From UBA7672 sp041166025 (GTDB lineage Bacteria; Pseudomonadota; Alphaproteobacteria; Caulobacterales; Hyphomonadaceae), in contig JBEAMJ010000069.1 in NCBI GenBank assembly GCA_041166025.1, forward strand, positions 186,001-250,000: a DNA stretch of 64,000 bases. Reading direction: 5' to 3'. This document shows, piece by piece, positions 17,647-26,195 of this stretch; position 1 is the stretch's first letter; each line of letters begins with the position of its first letter. A model generated the notes under the pieces. The model was not told the DNA's origin and did no database searches. It worked only from the letters and a program-made list of their open reading frames with translations. The position numbers and the translations under genes were made by a program.

Positions 17647-18282
17647 TCAGGCCTCCACCGTTTCATCTATCCCGGGATAGTCGCGCATCGCCGCTTCGAT
17701 CGCATCGAGCGCCGCCGAAACCCGCTCGCGATGCCGCGGCCCTGCGTGGCGAAGATAGATCGGCTGCGTGACCGCCAGGTGGCGGACGATGTCGCAGGAG
17801 ACGATCACCAGCGGCGGGACTTCGCGCAGGTCGATCGACCAGCCGTCCTCACTGAAATGCAGGAAGGTGTTGCGCAGGTCCACGAGATCGTCGAACGCCT
17901 CGGTGATCCGGCGGTTGAGTGGCAGCTGGTAAGGCGGACGCAGGAAGTAGGAATCGCCAACGCGGCGCAGCAGTTCCAGCGGTGAGACGATGCGCGGCTC
18001 GCGGATTGCAAACGGCTCGGGCCCACGCCGTCCATTGCTGGTCCAGCGCTTCACTTCCCGCGCATCCGTGCGGGACATGGCCTTCGTACCGTATTCGTCG
18101 CCATGGTCGAGCGCACAGAGGCAGGCGTTCTGCACCCCAAGCGTCATCGCGATGACGAGCCACCGCCAGGCGCCATGATCTTCCGCAGCCCTGCCTGCGA
18201 GGTCGGCGGCGTGCTCGACACAGGCCAGCAGCTCGCGCGGCTGCGTGGTCTGGAAGTGGTGGGGCGTGGGCGGCTGGGTCAT
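17647..18282 (-). CDS. Uncharacterised helical protein with HEPN-like R-x4-H motif
   Basis: I do not recognise a named family. The 211-residue product (from ATG 18282; the frame is open to ATG 18357) is mostly helical. It has an Ala/Cys-rich helix at 41-60 (WLVIAMTLGVQNACLCALDH) and the segment DDLVDLRNTFLHFSEDG at 131-147. The latter holds R137 and H142 in the R-x4-H arrangement seen in HEPN-domain RNases, in a helix with the usual acidic lead-in. It is divergent to mnmA. Neither candidate start has a strong ribosome-binding site. Any RNase role is speculative. Confidence 0.7.
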   Translation of the reverse strand: MTQPPTPHHFQTTQPRELLACVEHAADLAGRAAEDHGAWRWLVIAMTLGVQNACLCALDHGDEYGTKAMSRTDAREVKRWTSNGRRGPEPFAIREPRIVSPLELLRRVGDSYFLRPPYQLPLNRRITEAFDDLVDLRNTFLHFSEDGWSIDLREVPPLVIVSCDIVRHLAVTQPIYLRHAGPRHRERVSAALDAIEAAMRDYPGIDETVEA

Positions 18283-18413
18283 GGAGAGCAGGCTAGCCTC
18301 CGCAAAAGCCCCTGCGAAGGCCTGGTTTGATGGCCTGTCTTTCACCACAGCTTTCATGTAGAAGCCGGCGCACGATCAGTTTGCTTCGGGCCTTGAACCC
18401 GCTGGAGACAACC

Positions 18414-19673
18414 ATGGCGACGCTTATCGGCCCCCGCGTCGGGGCCCCCACTTCCGTTGAAGCGGACCTTCCCATCGCGGACGGCCTCTGCGACTTCTCG
18501 AAACTGGCGCAGGTCGACCTGTCGGGCGCCGACCTCGACCTCTTCCCGGGTGATCCGCGTCCGCGCAGCGATATTCGCGTGGTCGCGGCGATGTCGGGAG
18601 GCGTTGATTCCTCCGTCGTCGCGGCGCTGCTGAAATATGCCGGCTATGATGTCGTCGGCGTTACGTTGCAGCTCTACGACCATGGCGCGGCGCTGAAGAA
18701 GCAGGGGGCGTGCTGTGCCGGACAGGATATCCACGATGCGCGTCGCGTCGCGGAGGCGCTGGGCATTCCGCACTACGTGCTCGATTACGAGAGCCGCTTC
18801 CGCCAGCAGGTGATGGAAGATTTTGCTGACACCTACCTGAAAGGCTCCACGCCGATCCCCTGCGTGCGCTGCAACCAGACCGTGAAGTTCTCCGACCTGC
18901 TGGCGACGGCTCGCGATCTTGGCGCCGATGCGATGGCAACCGGCCATTACATCCGCCGCACCATTGGCGCCGATGGACAGGCTGAGCTGTCGCGGGCGGC
19001 GGACCCGGACCGTGACCAAAGCTACTTCCTCTTTGCGACGACGCGCGAGCAGCTGGATTTCCTGCGCTTCCCGCTGGGCGGCATGGCGAAGCCGGACGTG
19101 AGACGCGCTGCCGCCGCGCTCGGCCTTAGGGTCGCAGCCAAGCCGGACAGCCAGGACATCTGCTTCGTGCCAGCAGGAAAGTATGCCGATATCGTGCAGA
19201 AGCTGCGGCCTGGAGCCTCTGCGCCGGGCGACATCGTTCACATGGATGGCCGCGTGATGGGTCGTCATGAAGGCGTCATCCGCTACACGATCGGGCAACG
19301 CCGCGGGCTCGGCGTGGCGACCGGCGAGCCCTTGTTCGTGGTCAGGATCGATGCGCCGAACAGCCGTGTGATCGTCGGGCCGCGCGAGGCGCTGCTGACC
19401 TCGGCGCTCGCGATCGGCGAGAGCAACTGGCTGGGCGAAGGCTCGCTTATGGAGGCGTGCGCCGCAGGCCTGCCCGCCCTCGCGCGCGTGCGCTCGACGC
19501 GCGCGCCCGTGCCGGGGCGGATGACGCTGGTCGACGGCGCGCCCGGCTTCGCGTTCGATAAGCCGGAAGAGGGCGTGGCGCCGGGGCAGGCCTGCGTGCT
19601 CTACGCAGCCCCGGACGGACGGAGCGTGCTGGGCGGTGGCTTCATCGCAGCGACAGTGAGCGCGGCGGGCTAG
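18414..19673 (+). CDS. mnmA: tRNA 2-thiouridine(34) synthase MnmA
   Basis: MnmA puts sulfur on U34 of tRNA-Lys, -Glu and -Gln. The 419-residue product has the PP-loop AMSGGVDSSVVAALL near residue 61, the first catalytic Cys region GSTPIPCVRCNQTVKF, and the second Cys in KPDSQDICFVPAGKY. An N-terminal extension of about 55 residues precedes the PP-loop, as in other Alphaproteobacteria. The ATG at 18414 has GGAG seven bases upstream; an upstream in-frame ATG does not. Confidence 0.95.
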   Translation: MATLIGPRVGAPTSVEADLPIADGLCDFSKLAQVDLSGADLDLFPGDPRPRSDIRVVAAMSGGVDSSVVAALLKYAGYDVVGVTLQLYDHGAALKKQGACCAGQDIHDARRVAEALGIPHYVLDYESRFRQQVMEDFADTYLKGSTPIPCVRCNQTVKFSDLLATARDLGADAMATGHYIRRTIGADGQAELSRAADPDRDQSYFLFATTREQLDFLRFPLGGMAKPDVRRAAAALGLRVAAKPDSQDICFVPAGKYADIVQKLRPGASAPGDIVHMDGRVMGRHEGVIRYTIGQRRGLGVATGEPLFVVRIDAPNSRVIVGPREALLTSALAIGESNWLGEGSLMEACAAGLPALARVRSTRAPVPGRMTLVDGAPGFAFDKPEEGVAPGQACVLYAAPDGRSVLGGGFIAATVSAAG

Positions 19674-19756
19674 CCGTCCCCCGGGAATGGCGCCGGCCGA
19701 GCCATTGGGGTAGGGTGGCTCTTGCGACGCAATCGTGCGCTGGGAAGGATAAAGCC

Positions 19757-20167
19757 ATGAGAAGGTTTGCCGCGTCCGTCCTGACGTGTGCGATGGCGGC
19801 TGCTCCTGCCATGGCTGAGTCCGCAACCAAGACCCAGCTGGTCGCAATCGACGGCTCGAGCGTGGCAGTCATGCGGTTACGGGAAGGTTCAGCTTACGCC
19901 GCGTGGGTTATAGACAAACAAAACGTGCTCTACCGCGACGAGTACCGCGACTACTTTCTTGTGACCCTGAAGGTCGCGTGCGAGCCACTGACAATCCGTC
20001 AACGTTCCTTCGCGTTTCATCCCGGCGCGCCGTGGCGCCTGAAGTCGACCTCGAGGTATGAGCTTCGGCCTGAAGCCGGCGCCCCTTGCGAGGTGGCGCG
20101 GATCGAAAGGATGGACGAGACCCGCGCCAGCCCCCTGCGACACGCATCGCTCTGGCGGGCGTGGTGA
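19757..20167 (+). CDS. Small secreted protein, possibly DUF6491-like
   Basis: The 136-residue product has a signal peptide (about 1-21, cut after AMA), a compact domain with two cysteines (ACEPLTI and APCEVARIE) and RIERMD near the C-terminus. This pattern resembles DUF6491-type periplasmic proteins, but I cannot be sure. An AAGGA site precedes the ATG. No enzyme motif is visible. Confidence 0.7.
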   Translation: MRRFAASVLTCAMAAAPAMAESATKTQLVAIDGSSVAVMRLREGSAYAAWVIDKQNVLYRDEYRDYFLVTLKVACEPLTIRQRSFAFHPGAPWRLKSTSRYELRPEAGAPCEVARIERMDETRASPLRHASLWRAW

Positions 20168-20234
20168 TCAAACGTCGCTGGTTGGCCTTGGCCGGCCGGA
20201 GGCGCCGGCGGCCAAGTCCTCACGGAGATCGACC

Positions 20235-20429
20235 ATGATCGACCATACGGGTATAAATGTGAGCGACTATGCGAAGGCGAAGGCGTTCTACGCCGCTGCC
20301 CTGAGGGCCGGTGGTCGGGACAATGGCGGTCCGGGCCTGCGGCCGCATTATCACGCGCATTACTACGGCGCGTTCGTACTTGACCCGGACGGAAACAATA
20401 TCGAGGCGGTCTGCCACGAGCCCGAATGA
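20235..20429 (+). pseudogene. VOC/glyoxalase-like gene collapsed by an internal in-frame deletion
   Basis: The 64-residue frame joins the first ~23 residues of a VOC (glyoxalase-like) protein, MIDHTGINVSDYAKAKAFY and AAL, directly to the last ~40 residues (RAGGRDNGGPGLRPHYHAHY, then FVLDPDGNNIEAVCHEPE). Intact family members are about 125 residues. They carry a FYxAAL-type segment twice, near residue 18 and again just before the AGGxDNG motif. Recombination between these two repeats would give exactly this fusion, whose junction is at FYAAAL (20286-20303). The start and its GGAG site are intact. A functional VOC fold is unlikely. Confidence 0.75.
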
Positions 20430-20526
20430 AGCTCGGGCGCAGTTGCATCGGCCGGATGGGCGGCGTTAGCCTCGGAACGTCACGCTGGCCGGCAGAGCGA
20501 GCTGCTGCTCGGAGGAGGAGAGGTCG

Positions 20527-21552
20527 ATGCTGCTGACGTCCCGATTCATGGCGGCAGCATTGATCTTCGCCATTGTGCCGCTCGCTGCGCCCGCCATCGC
20601 GCAGGGCGCTTACCAGCCCCCGCGCACGGCTGAAGGCAAGCCGGACCTGCAGGGCGTGTGGAGCTCCGCCACGGCGACGCCGATGGAGCGGCCCAAGGGC
20701 TATCCGCTCGTGATCACACGGGCGCAGGCTGACGAGATCGAGGGCAACACGCTGTTCAACCAACGCATGAAGACACAGGCGAACTATGTCGATCCGAATG
20801 AGGGCGCACCGGAGAAGGGTAAGCCGCTGCCGCCGGTTGGAAACTACGATGTCGCCTACACCGATCCTGGTGCGCATGTGACCTCCATCGGCGGCGAGTT
20901 GCGCTCCTCCTGGGTGGTCTGGCCGGAGGACGGGAAGATCCCCGCGCTCACCGAAGCCGGCCGCAGGCTGCGCGACTCAAGCGCCCGCGTGATCGGCAAT
21001 GGCTATGACAATCCGGAGGAGCGCGGGCTGGGCGAGCGCTGCGTGCTGATGTCAGGTGGCCCGCCGCTGCGCTCAGGTCTCTACAACAACAACGTCCAGA
21101 TCGTGCAGACGACGAGCCATGTGATGCTTATGGCGGAGATGGTGCATGACGTCCGCGTCGCACGAATGGACGCCGCGCCGCGCAAGGATGGCGTCGAGGC
21201 GTGGATGGGCGATCCCGTCGCGCGCTGGGAGGGCGACACGCTCGTGATCGAAACGCGCAGCATGCATCTGGACCAGCGCAGGGATCGAACGGTGCTCAGC
21301 GAAAGGGGCAGGATCACCGAGCGCTTCACGCGCATTTCGGACCGGCAGATGCTCTACCAGTTCGAGATCGACGACCCCGTCACCTATGCGAGCGTCTGGC
21401 GCGGGGAGACCGCGCTCAACCGGCTCGACCAGCCGATCTACGAATACGCCTGCCATGAGGGCAATTACGGGCTCTACAACATCCTGCGCGGCGGCCGCGA
21501 GAACGACGTGCGCGGCGCCGCCCACACGGGCGGGGAAAGCCGAACGGAGTAA
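20527..21552 (+). CDS. Secreted protein of unknown function with GKPDLQGVW motif
   Basis: The 341-residue product has a signal peptide (about 1-25, ending APAIA). The mature N-terminus carries TAEGKPDLQGVWSSATATPM, a hallmark of a large uncharacterised family of exported proteins common in sphingomonads, Caulobacterales and Acidobacteria. Other landmarks are YDVAYTDPG, GLGERCVLMSGGPP, and the C-terminal QPIYEYACHEGNYGLYNIL. GGAGGAGAGG precedes the ATG. A four-base gap (including a shared reading context) separates it from the next VOC gene. Function is unknown. Confidence 0.85.
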   Translation: MLLTSRFMAAALIFAIVPLAAPAIAQGAYQPPRTAEGKPDLQGVWSSATATPMERPKGYPLVITRAQADEIEGNTLFNQRMKTQANYVDPNEGAPEKGKPLPPVGNYDVAYTDPGAHVTSIGGELRSSWVVWPEDGKIPALTEAGRRLRDSSARVIGNGYDNPEERGLGERCVLMSGGPPLRSGLYNNNVQIVQTTSHVMLMAEMVHDVRVARMDAAPRKDGVEAWMGDPVARWEGDTLVIETRSMHLDQRRDRTVLSERGRITERFTRISDRQMLYQFEIDDPVTYASVWRGETALNRLDQPIYEYACHEGNYGLYNILRGGRENDVRGAAHTGGESRTE

Positions 21553-21555
21553 GGC

Positions 21556-21969
21556 ATGCCAGTGCGGAACGTAACGCCAATCCTCAATGTCTCGAGCGTG
21601 ACAGCCAGCCAGGACTGGTTCGCGAAGGTGGGATGGCGCGCAGGCTTTCAATGGGCGCCGGATGGCGGCGAGCCTGGTTTTGGCAGCGTGTGCACGGACA
21701 CGGCGGAGATTTTCCCCTGCGTCGGCGGACAGGGCTCACGTGGAACCATCTTGCCGAGATACCCAGGCGACGATGTCACCGACGGAGTATGGATGAGCTG
21801 GTGGGTGGACAGTCCAGACGAGGTCGACGCCCTGCAGGACAGGGCGATTGCGCAGGGTCTGACTGTGACCTACCCACCGACGGACGAGCCCTGGGGCGTG
21901 CGCGAGTTCCACCTGCGCCACCCCGACGGTCACATGTTCCGCGTGAGCGCAGGTCGAAACGGAGCATAG
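21556..21969 (+). CDS. VOC superfamily (glyoxalase/bleomycin-resistance-like) protein
   Basis: The 137-residue product is one complete VOC module pair: NVTPILNVSSVTASQDWFAK at the N-terminus, a DEVDALQDRAIAQGL helix, and the C-terminal EPWGVREFHLRHPDGHMFRV. The REFHLRHPDGH motif supplies a metal-ligand Glu/His of this superfamily. Substrate is not predictable. It starts 4 bp after the upstream secreted-protein gene and is probably cotranscribed. Confidence 0.85.
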   Translation: MPVRNVTPILNVSSVTASQDWFAKVGWRAGFQWAPDGGEPGFGSVCTDTAEIFPCVGGQGSRGTILPRYPGDDVTDGVWMSWWVDSPDEVDALQDRAIAQGLTVTYPPTDEPWGVREFHLRHPDGHMFRVSAGRNGA

Positions 21970-22030
21970 CGCATCGTGTTGCCTCCTGCGTGAAGCGCCC
22001 TTATCCGTAGCGCAGGACATAGGGGGCTAT

Positions 22031-22954
22031 ATGCACATTCATGTCGACAGACTCGAGGCCGACGCGAAGGCGACGCGCGGCAAGCTCTACATCGACGGCA
22101 AGTTCGAATGCTACACGCTCGAAGACAAACATCGCGACGGCGAGAAGGTCCATGGCGAGACGCGCATTCCAGCAGGGACATACAGGCTGGAGCTCTATCC
22201 GCACGGCACGCGGTTTCATCCGAAATACCTCGAAGCCTACGGCGCCGAATTCCACAAGGGCATGCTGCGTGTCTGCGATGTGCCCGGGTTCGATGGCGTA
22301 CTGATCCACAAGGGCAATTATCACGACGACACGGAAGGATGCCTCCTGCTCGGGTCATCGAAGATTTCGGGCAGGAGCAATCGCGACAAGAGCGGCAACA
22401 ACTGCATCGCTGTGGGCAGCAGCGAAGGCGCATACAAAAGCTTCTATCCGAAAGTGCGCGATGCCCTTCTGCGTGGCGAGACCGTGACGATCGAGTATTC
22501 GAACTCCGATGTCGCGGCGCGCAACGCGACAGCTGTGCGGGAGCAGGAAGCCAAGAGCAATGCTGGCGTGGTCGCGGCGGCGACGGGTGTTGCCGGGGTC
22601 GCTGTGGTCGCGGGGGCCGCTTCGGATCTGGTCGGGGTGGACGAGTCGGGTGCGGCGGCGCCTGCCGAGAAGGTTGCTGAATCGCCAGTTATTGCTCCGG
22701 ATGTGGCGCCTGCGCCCCAGCCAGCGCCTGCTCCGGAGGAAGCCCCGGCGGCGCCCGTCGAGGCGTTGAGGCCTGCGGACGCCGTCACGCCCCTCCCAGG
22801 GGGCGTTCGCGACAGTGCGATGGTTGCGCCCACCCCGGCGCCGCAGGCCGAGTCGAACATGATCGAGATCGGGTTGATCGTGGTGGGCGTCGCGATCGTC
22901 GTGTTCGCGCTGTATCTGGGCTATCGCCGCTGGAAGGAATGGCGGCAGCGCTGA
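22031..22954 (+). CDS. DUF5675 protein with C-terminal membrane anchor
   Basis: The 307-residue product has an N-terminal DUF5675 domain (about 1-157). It carries the segment DGVLIHKGNYHDDTEGCLLL at 88-107. His93 and Cys104 sit in an IH...GC arrangement reminiscent of YkuD L,D-transpeptidases, without the exact consensus. Next come an Ala/Val-rich stretch at about 174-200 that may be a membrane helix, an Ala/Pro-rich disordered linker (about 200-275), and a hydrophobic helix (about 278-298) followed by a basic tail. DUF5675 is usually seen in phage or small cytoplasmic proteins. No phage genes are nearby. Confidence 0.85.
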   Translation: MHIHVDRLEADAKATRGKLYIDGKFECYTLEDKHRDGEKVHGETRIPAGTYRLELYPHGTRFHPKYLEAYGAEFHKGMLRVCDVPGFDGVLIHKGNYHDDTEGCLLLGSSKISGRSNRDKSGNNCIAVGSSEGAYKSFYPKVRDALLRGETVTIEYSNSDVAARNATAVREQEAKSNAGVVAAATGVAGVAVVAGAASDLVGVDESGAAAPAEKVAESPVIAPDVAPAPQPAPAPEEAPAAPVEALRPADAVTPLPGGVRDSAMVAPTPAPQAESNMIEIGLIVVGVAIVVFALYLGYRRWKEWRQR

Positions 22955-22958
22955 GTGT

Positions 22959-23753
22959 TCAATCGCCGGTAAAGCGTGGGGCGCGGCCTTCAAGAAAGGA
23001 AGCAACGCCTTCGGCATAGTCATCTGACTGCTGCATCAGGGCGAAGGCTTCGAGATCGCGATACGCGGTGGCTTGTGACAGCGCGAGCGCTGCAACGTTC
23101 ACGTCGCGCTTGACCATTTTCAGCGCGGTGGGCGGCAGCGCTGCTGCAGCTTCTGCAAGCACCATGGCGCGGGCGAGGGCCTGCCCATCCTCGGCGACAG
23201 CGTCGGCAAGACCCCAGGCATGCGCAGTCTCGGCATCGATCTTCTCGCACAGGGCTGCGAGCCGCTTGGCGCGGGCCGGGCCGACCAGCGCCGTCATGCG
23301 CGGGATGGATCCCCAGCTCATGTTCATTCCGCGCGCGACCTCGGGCACATAGATGCGCGCCGATCTCGCCATCACGCGAAGGTCGCAGGCGACGGCCAGC
23401 GCGGCGCCGCCGCCGACGCACCAGCCTTCGATCGCCATGATCGTGATTGCGTCGATCTTTTCCCACGCCTCGCACATCTCGGGTCCTGCGCGCAGGCCAA
23501 TGCGTCGTTCGGCCAGGCCCTTGTCCTGCTGCCCCGCGCGGGCCGGGTCCTTGAGGTCCGCGCCGAGCGAGAAGTTGCGGAGATTGCCGGTCAGGATCAC
23601 GGCAGAGATGTCAGGGCAGGCATGGAAACCCCGCGCCGCTTCGGCGAGCTGACGCAGGGCCTCGGCCGACAGCGCATTGGCCTTGTCGCCACGGTCAAAG
23701 CGAACGGTCGCGATGCGGCCCGATGTTTCGATAGTGACGTATGTTTCGCTCAA
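22959..23753 (-). CDS. Enoyl-CoA hydratase/isomerase (crotonase) family protein
   Basis: The 264-residue product has the crotonase fold: ANALSAEAL, LGADLKD for CoA binding, EGWCVGGGAALAVACDLRVM, and YVPEVARGM. The second catalytic Glu (in PEV) is present, but the position of the first hydratase Glu is Arg (MARSA instead of the usual AGE.A). That pattern fits an isomerase or another crotonase activity better than a classic hydratase. The start is TTG at 23751-23753 with GGAGG seven bases upstream. A far longer open frame upstream is the antisense of the thiolase. Confidence 0.85.
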   Translation of the reverse strand: MSETYVTIETSGRIATVRFDRGDKANALSAEALRQLAEAARGFHACPDISAVILTGNLRNFSLGADLKDPARAGQQDKGLAERRIGLRAGPEMCEAWEKIDAITIMAIEGWCVGGGAALAVACDLRVMARSARIYVPEVARGMNMSWGSIPRMTALVGPARAKRLAALCEKIDAETAHAWGLADAVAEDGQALARAMVLAEAAAALPPTALKMVKRDVNVAALALSQATAYRDLEAFALMQQSDDYAEGVASFLEGRAPRFTGD

Positions 23754-23909
23754 TCTCGCGCCTCCAGCACTGCGCCAAGGTATGCGTTTTCCGGTCGGAG
23801 GCGTCCATTGGCATAGCCGTCGCCATCGCCGGAAACCCCGGCGGCAGCTTGACGGCGCTGGGGGGGAGGAAGAATGTGCGCCGCACGTTGAAAAGGAAGG
23901 TTTTGCCTC

Positions 23910-25091
23910 ATGAGCGCAGCGGATCCGGTGGTCATCGTAGGTATGGCGCGCACCCCGATGGGCGGCCTGCTCGGCGAACTGGGCGGATTCACCGCCAGTG
24001 AGCTGGGCGCCGTGGCGATCGAGGGGGCGGTGAAGGAAGCAGGCGTCAAGGGCGAGGACGTCGACCTGGTGTACATGGGTAACTGCCTCCCGGCCGGCCA
24101 GGGCCAGGCGCCGGCGCGCCAGGCTGGCATCAAGGCCAAGCTCCCGAAGGGCGCACAGGCGACCACGATCAACAAGATGTGCGGGTCTGGCATGCAGGCG
24201 GCGGTACTGGGCCGCAATGCCATCCTGGCCGGCGAGGCGACCGTGGTGGTCGCGGGCGGCATGGAAAGCATGACCAACGCACCGCACCTGGTCGACCTGC
24301 GCAAGGGACACAAATATGGCGCGGCCGGCATGAAGGACCACATGGCGACCGATGGTCTCGAGGACGCCTACCAGGGCGGCGCCATGGGCAATTTCGCCGA
24401 CATGATTGCCCGCGAGTACCAGTTCACGCGGGAGCAGCAGGACAATTACGCGCTGGAGACGCTCGCGCGCGCGCAGGCCGCCACCAAGGAGGGCCGCTTC
24501 AAGCGCGAGATCGCGCCCGTCACCGTCAAGGGTAAGGCAGGCGATGTGACGGTTGACACGGACGAGCTGCCGCGTCTGGCCAAGCCGGAGAAGATCCCTC
24601 AGCTCAAACCAGCCTTCTCGAAGGAGGGCACCGTGACAGCTGCCAACGCCTCCGCCATCTCCGATGGCGCTGCAGCGCTGGTGCTGATGAAGGAGTCGGA
24701 GGCGAAAAAGCGCGGGCTGAAGCCGTTGGCGAGGATCGTATCGACCGCTGCCCACAGCCACGAGCCCGCCTATTTCACGACGGCGCCGGTGCCGGCCATG
24801 CAGAAGGCGCTCGCGAAGGCGGGCTGGAAGGCCTCCGACGTCGATCTGTGGGAGATCAATGAGGCTTTCGCTGTCGTGCCAATGATCGCCATGAAGGAGC
24901 TCGGCATCGGCCACGACAAGGTCAATGTGAATGGCGGCGCCTGTGCGCTTGGGCATCCGATTGGCGCTTCGGGCGCACGGGTGGTCGTGACGCTGATCAA
25001 CGCAATGGAGCAGAAGGGCGCAAAGCGTGGCATGGCCGCACTCTGCATCGGCGGGGGTGAAGGCATCGCGATGGCGATCGAGCGGGCCTGA
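23910..25091 (+). CDS. Acetyl-CoA acetyltransferase (thiolase)
   Basis: The 393-residue product is a full-length thiolase. It has the acyl-accepting Cys in INKMCGSGMQAA, the WEINEAFAVVP segment, the catalytic His in GACALGHPIGASGAR, and the second Cys in ALCIGGGEG. It condenses two acetyl-CoA or cleaves 3-ketoacyl-CoA and could feed PHA synthesis encoded at the right end of the window. It is divergent to the crotonase gene. Its stop is 2 bp before the RidA start, indicating cotranscription. Confidence 0.93.
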   Translation: MSAADPVVIVGMARTPMGGLLGELGGFTASELGAVAIEGAVKEAGVKGEDVDLVYMGNCLPAGQGQAPARQAGIKAKLPKGAQATTINKMCGSGMQAAVLGRNAILAGEATVVVAGGMESMTNAPHLVDLRKGHKYGAAGMKDHMATDGLEDAYQGGAMGNFADMIAREYQFTREQQDNYALETLARAQAATKEGRFKREIAPVTVKGKAGDVTVDTDELPRLAKPEKIPQLKPAFSKEGTVTAANASAISDGAAALVLMKESEAKKRGLKPLARIVSTAAHSHEPAYFTTAPVPAMQKALAKAGWKASDVDLWEINEAFAVVPMIAMKELGIGHDKVNVNGGACALGHPIGASGARVVVTLINAMEQKGAKRGMAALCIGGGEGIAMAIERA

Positions 25092-25093
25092 CA

Positions 25094-25483
25094 ATGGCCG
25101 GTGATGTGGTGAAAGTCCCCAGCGGATCGAAGCTGGGGCTGGGCTTCTCGCGTGCCGTGCGCGTGGGGGATATGGTGTTCGTTTCGGGGTGCGCTCCGAT
25201 CGCGCCGGACGGCTCGGTCGCCGCCCCCGGCGATGTGAAAGGGCAGACCCGGCGTTGCCTCGAAATCATCGAGGGCGCGCTGGTGCAGGCCGGCGCCGAC
25301 ATCAAGCACGTTGTCCGCACACGGGTTTTCCTCACCGACATGAGCCGGTGGAAGGAGGCAGGCGAGGTGCATGGCGAGGTATTCGGCGAGATCGAGCCTG
25401 CCACCTCCTTCCTCGGCACAAGCGCGCTCATCAACCCCGGCTGGCTGGTCGAAATCGAAGCCGACGCCGTGCTGTCGCGCTAG
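25094..25483 (+). CDS. RidA/YjgF-family protein
   Basis: The 129-residue product has the RidA fold: FSRAVRVGDMVFVSGCAPIA, the helix with RRCLEIIEGALVQAGADIKH, and the conserved arginine in VVRTRVFLTDM plus ATSFLGTSALINPGWLVEIE. RidA enzymes hydrolyse reactive enamine/imine intermediates. This is a variant with a SALINP motif, so it belongs to a divergent subgroup whose substrate is unclear. It follows the thiolase with a 2-bp gap. Confidence 0.87.
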   Translation: MAGDVVKVPSGSKLGLGFSRAVRVGDMVFVSGCAPIAPDGSVAAPGDVKGQTRRCLEIIEGALVQAGADIKHVVRTRVFLTDMSRWKEAGEVHGEVFGEIEPATSFLGTSALINPGWLVEIEADAVLSR

Positions 25484-25569
25484 CTGCAGGTCGTGCTTGC
25501 GGCGGCGCCCCGCTCGGGCATGTTCCCGCGGGCTGGCCCGGAGCGGTTCTGGTTGGAGTGTTGGGACAT
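25480..25569 (-). CDS. Possible 29-residue peptide, convergent with RidA gene
   Basis: An ATG at 25567-25569 opens a short frame rich in Ser, Asn, Gln and Arg, ending TTCS. Its TAG stop shares the CTAG palindrome with the RidA stop. AGAGG lies just two bases before the ATG, which is too close to be convincing. I do not recognise it, and it may not be translated. Confidence 0.2.
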   Translation of the reverse strand: MSQHSNQNRSGPARGNMPERGAAASTTCS

Positions 25570-25623
25570 GACCTCTAGTTTGGCGGCTTCGAAGCCCGCC
25601 CGCGTACAACCAAAGCCAAACCC

Positions 25624-26130
25624 GTGATCGCAATCCTGGACGCCGCTTATTCGGGAGAAGCTTCCGTGGCGGCGTGCCTGACGGCGGAAGACTGGCCGTC
25701 CGCTGCCCCGATCGCCGAGTTCACCCACCGCGCCGGTCAGGCGGAAGCCTATGCATCCGGCCAGCTCTACCGGCGCGAAATGCCATTGCTGATGTCAGTG
25801 CTCGCCATGCTGCCCGAACGGCCGCGCGTCATCGTGATCGACGGCTATGTATGGCTCGATGCCGATGGCCGGAAGGGTCTCGGCGCCCACCTGTTCGAGA
25901 CGCTGCGCGGACGTACTGCAGTGGTCGGCCTCGCCAAGACGCGTTTTGCCGGTGCTGAGCAGTGGGTCGAGCAGGTTGTGCGCGGTAACGGCGCCAATCC
26001 GCTCTGGGTGACGGCAGCGGGCATCACGCTCAGCGAAGCCGTTGCCGGCGTCAAACGCATGCACGGCGCCAGCCGCATCCCGACCCTGGTCGGTCGCGTC
26101 GATCAGCTGGCGCGCAAGACGCTGGGTTGA
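25624..26130 (+). CDS. Short endonuclease V-like protein
   Basis: The 168-residue product resembles endonuclease V, which nicks DNA or RNA at deoxyinosine, but is about 50 residues shorter than usual. Putative active-site Asp (ILDAAYS), Glu (YRREMP), Asp (VIDGYVWLD) and Lys (GLAKTRF) are in the right order. The usual DGHG is DGYV, the PYIPG wedge is missing, and the late His is not obvious. The start is GTG 25624 with no clear ribosome-binding site. It could be a divergent nuclease or a degenerate member. Confidence 0.65.
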   Translation: MIAILDAAYSGEASVAACLTAEDWPSAAPIAEFTHRAGQAEAYASGQLYRREMPLLMSVLAMLPERPRVIVIDGYVWLDADGRKGLGAHLFETLRGRTAVVGLAKTRFAGAEQWVEQVVRGNGANPLWVTAAGITLSEAVAGVKRMHGASRIPTLVGRVDQLARKTLG

Positions 26131-26195
26131 TTGGCTGGGCCTTGGCCCGTCTGCAACCGGGGGATACGGTCCAGCCAAGCACGCGGGAGGCCTTC

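Noticed and set aside
23754..25094. Upstream extension of the crotonase frame, giving 711 residues
   Set aside because: The extension is antisense to the thiolase and lacks crotonase sequence. TTG 23753 with GGAGG is the real start.
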